A stretch of DNA of 14,296 nt from positions 1 to 14,296 of the forward strand of contig CALBGF010000182.1 of assembly GCA_937893635.1 (NCBI GenBank), given 5' to 3'. Source of the DNA: an uncultured Mollicutes bacterium (lineage in GTDB: Bacteria; Bacillota_I; Bacilli_A; RFN20; CAG-826). Below are positions 14,101 to 14,296 of the stretch, piece after piece (the stretch's first letter is position 1; every line of letters starts with the position of its first letter). The notes beneath the pieces were generated by a model. That model was not told the DNA's origin. It saw only the letters and a list, made by a program, of their open reading frames with translations, and searched no databases. The position numbers were made by a program, and so were the translations under genes.

Positions 14101-14142
14101 CTAATATTAGTATATCCAATTTTAGCTAATTTGTCGACAAAT
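14101..14142 (-). promoter_or_regulatory. Promoter and palindromic operators of the toxin-antitoxin pair
   Basis: On the minus strand TCGACA (14137 down to 14132) and TATACT (14114 down to 14109) are 17 bases apart. Two perfect palindromes overlap these elements: ATTTGTCGACAAAT (14129-14142) covers the -35, and CTAATATTAG (14101-14110) touches the -10 and predicted start. Binding by the antitoxin or toxin-antitoxin complex is inferred from family behaviour. Confidence 0.6.
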
Positions 14143-14174
14143 CATAAAAAATTTTATTATTTTAATTTTTATAT

Positions 14175-14214
14175 GTTAATAAAAAGACTATGAATCAAAT
14201 CATAGCCTAATTAA
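14175..14214 (-). terminator. Terminator of the upstream partial gene, copy 2 of the 40-base repeat
   Basis: Same 9-base stem as copy 1 (14186-14194 with 14201-14209), with one A-C mispair from the C at 14206, followed by the same T-rich tail on the minus strand. It follows the stop of the gene entering from the right edge and lies upstream of the toxin-antitoxin promoter. The two copies start 780 bases apart and have the same orientation. Confidence 0.8.
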
Positions 14215-14216
14215 AT

Positions 14217-14296
14217 TTACTCTAATCCCACTCTTTTATAGATATACGGAACATTCTTTAAGAAATCAGTATTATTAAAGATGTTTTCAATATCTT
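14217..14296 (-). CDS. 3' end of an unidentified gene
   Basis: From the right edge a minus-strand frame without stops runs to TAA at 14219-14217. The last residues read DIENIFNNTDFLKNVPYIYKR followed by VGLE. The family is not recognised from 25 residues. It is supported as a real gene end by the terminator hairpin just after the stop (14186-14209). Its start lies outside the window. Confidence 0.55.
   Translation of the reverse strand, partial: DIENIFNNTDFLKNVPYIYKRVGLE

Noticed and set aside
13395..14214. CRISPR array or transposon ends as explanation of the 40-base repeats
   Set aside because: There are only two copies, in direct orientation, 780 bases apart, each with the form of a terminator. 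No spacer series, terminal inverted repeats or transposase is present.

Overview
The window looks like chromosomal DNA of a low-GC bacterium from the Bacillota (Firmicutes), plausibly a Bacilli or Erysipelotrichia relative or another gut lineage close to the Mollicutes. This is inferred from the strong AT bias, the purine-rich AAGGAG-type ribosome binding sites, the predominance of TAA stops (eleven TAA, two TAG and one TGA among fourteen complete genes), lipoproteins with Gram-positive-style signal peptides, and family content. Long frames stay open with TGG as tryptophan, and one gene appears to end at TGA, so UGA is probably a stop here. No rRNA, tRNA, CRISPR array, insertion sequence or riboswitch was recognised, and no stretch above 300 bases lacks a gene.

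Left part, 1-6830. A large surface lipoprotein (26-2650) ends at a clear terminator. It is followed by a serine O-acetyltransferase gene (cysE type), which meets an unrecognised 198-residue gene stop-to-stop with no bases between them. Across a short divergent region starts a three-gene ABC importer operon of the nitrate/sulfonate/taurine (NitT/TauT) type: ATPase, permease, and a lipoprotein binding protein. Two hairpins lie between permease and binding protein, and a strong terminator closes the operon. The substrate cannot be read from the sequence.

Middle part, 6838-10601, minus strand. A MATE-family efflux protein is a single gene. Upstream of it is a two-gene ABC exporter: an ATPase overlapping by 8 bases with a large multi-spanning permease, ended by a good terminator. 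Its substrate is unknown.

Right part, 10732-13367, minus strand: a metal-resistance cluster made of an ArsR/SmtB repressor, a free-standing heavy-metal-associated (HMA) domain protein, and a P1B-type metal-exporting ATPase that lacks its own HMA domain. A consensus promoter (TTGACA, 16 bases, TATAAT) precedes the repressor gene. Two inverted repeats of the same form, TTGAA-N6-TTCAA, lie before the repressor gene and before the HMA gene. The repressor has the residues of the alpha5 zinc site and the C58/C60 pair at the same numbers as staphylococcal CadC. The likely circuit is relief of repression by Zn(II), Cd(II) or Pb(II), followed by metal export.

Far right, 13395-14296, minus strand: a type II toxin-antitoxin pair (Phd/YefM-type antitoxin, PIN-domain toxin) bracketed by two nearly identical 40-base sequences, each forming a minus-strand intrinsic terminator. 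The 3' end of another minus-strand gene runs off the right edge. This bracketed cassette and the two-operator metal circuit are the most notable structures. I found no convincing wholly new system.
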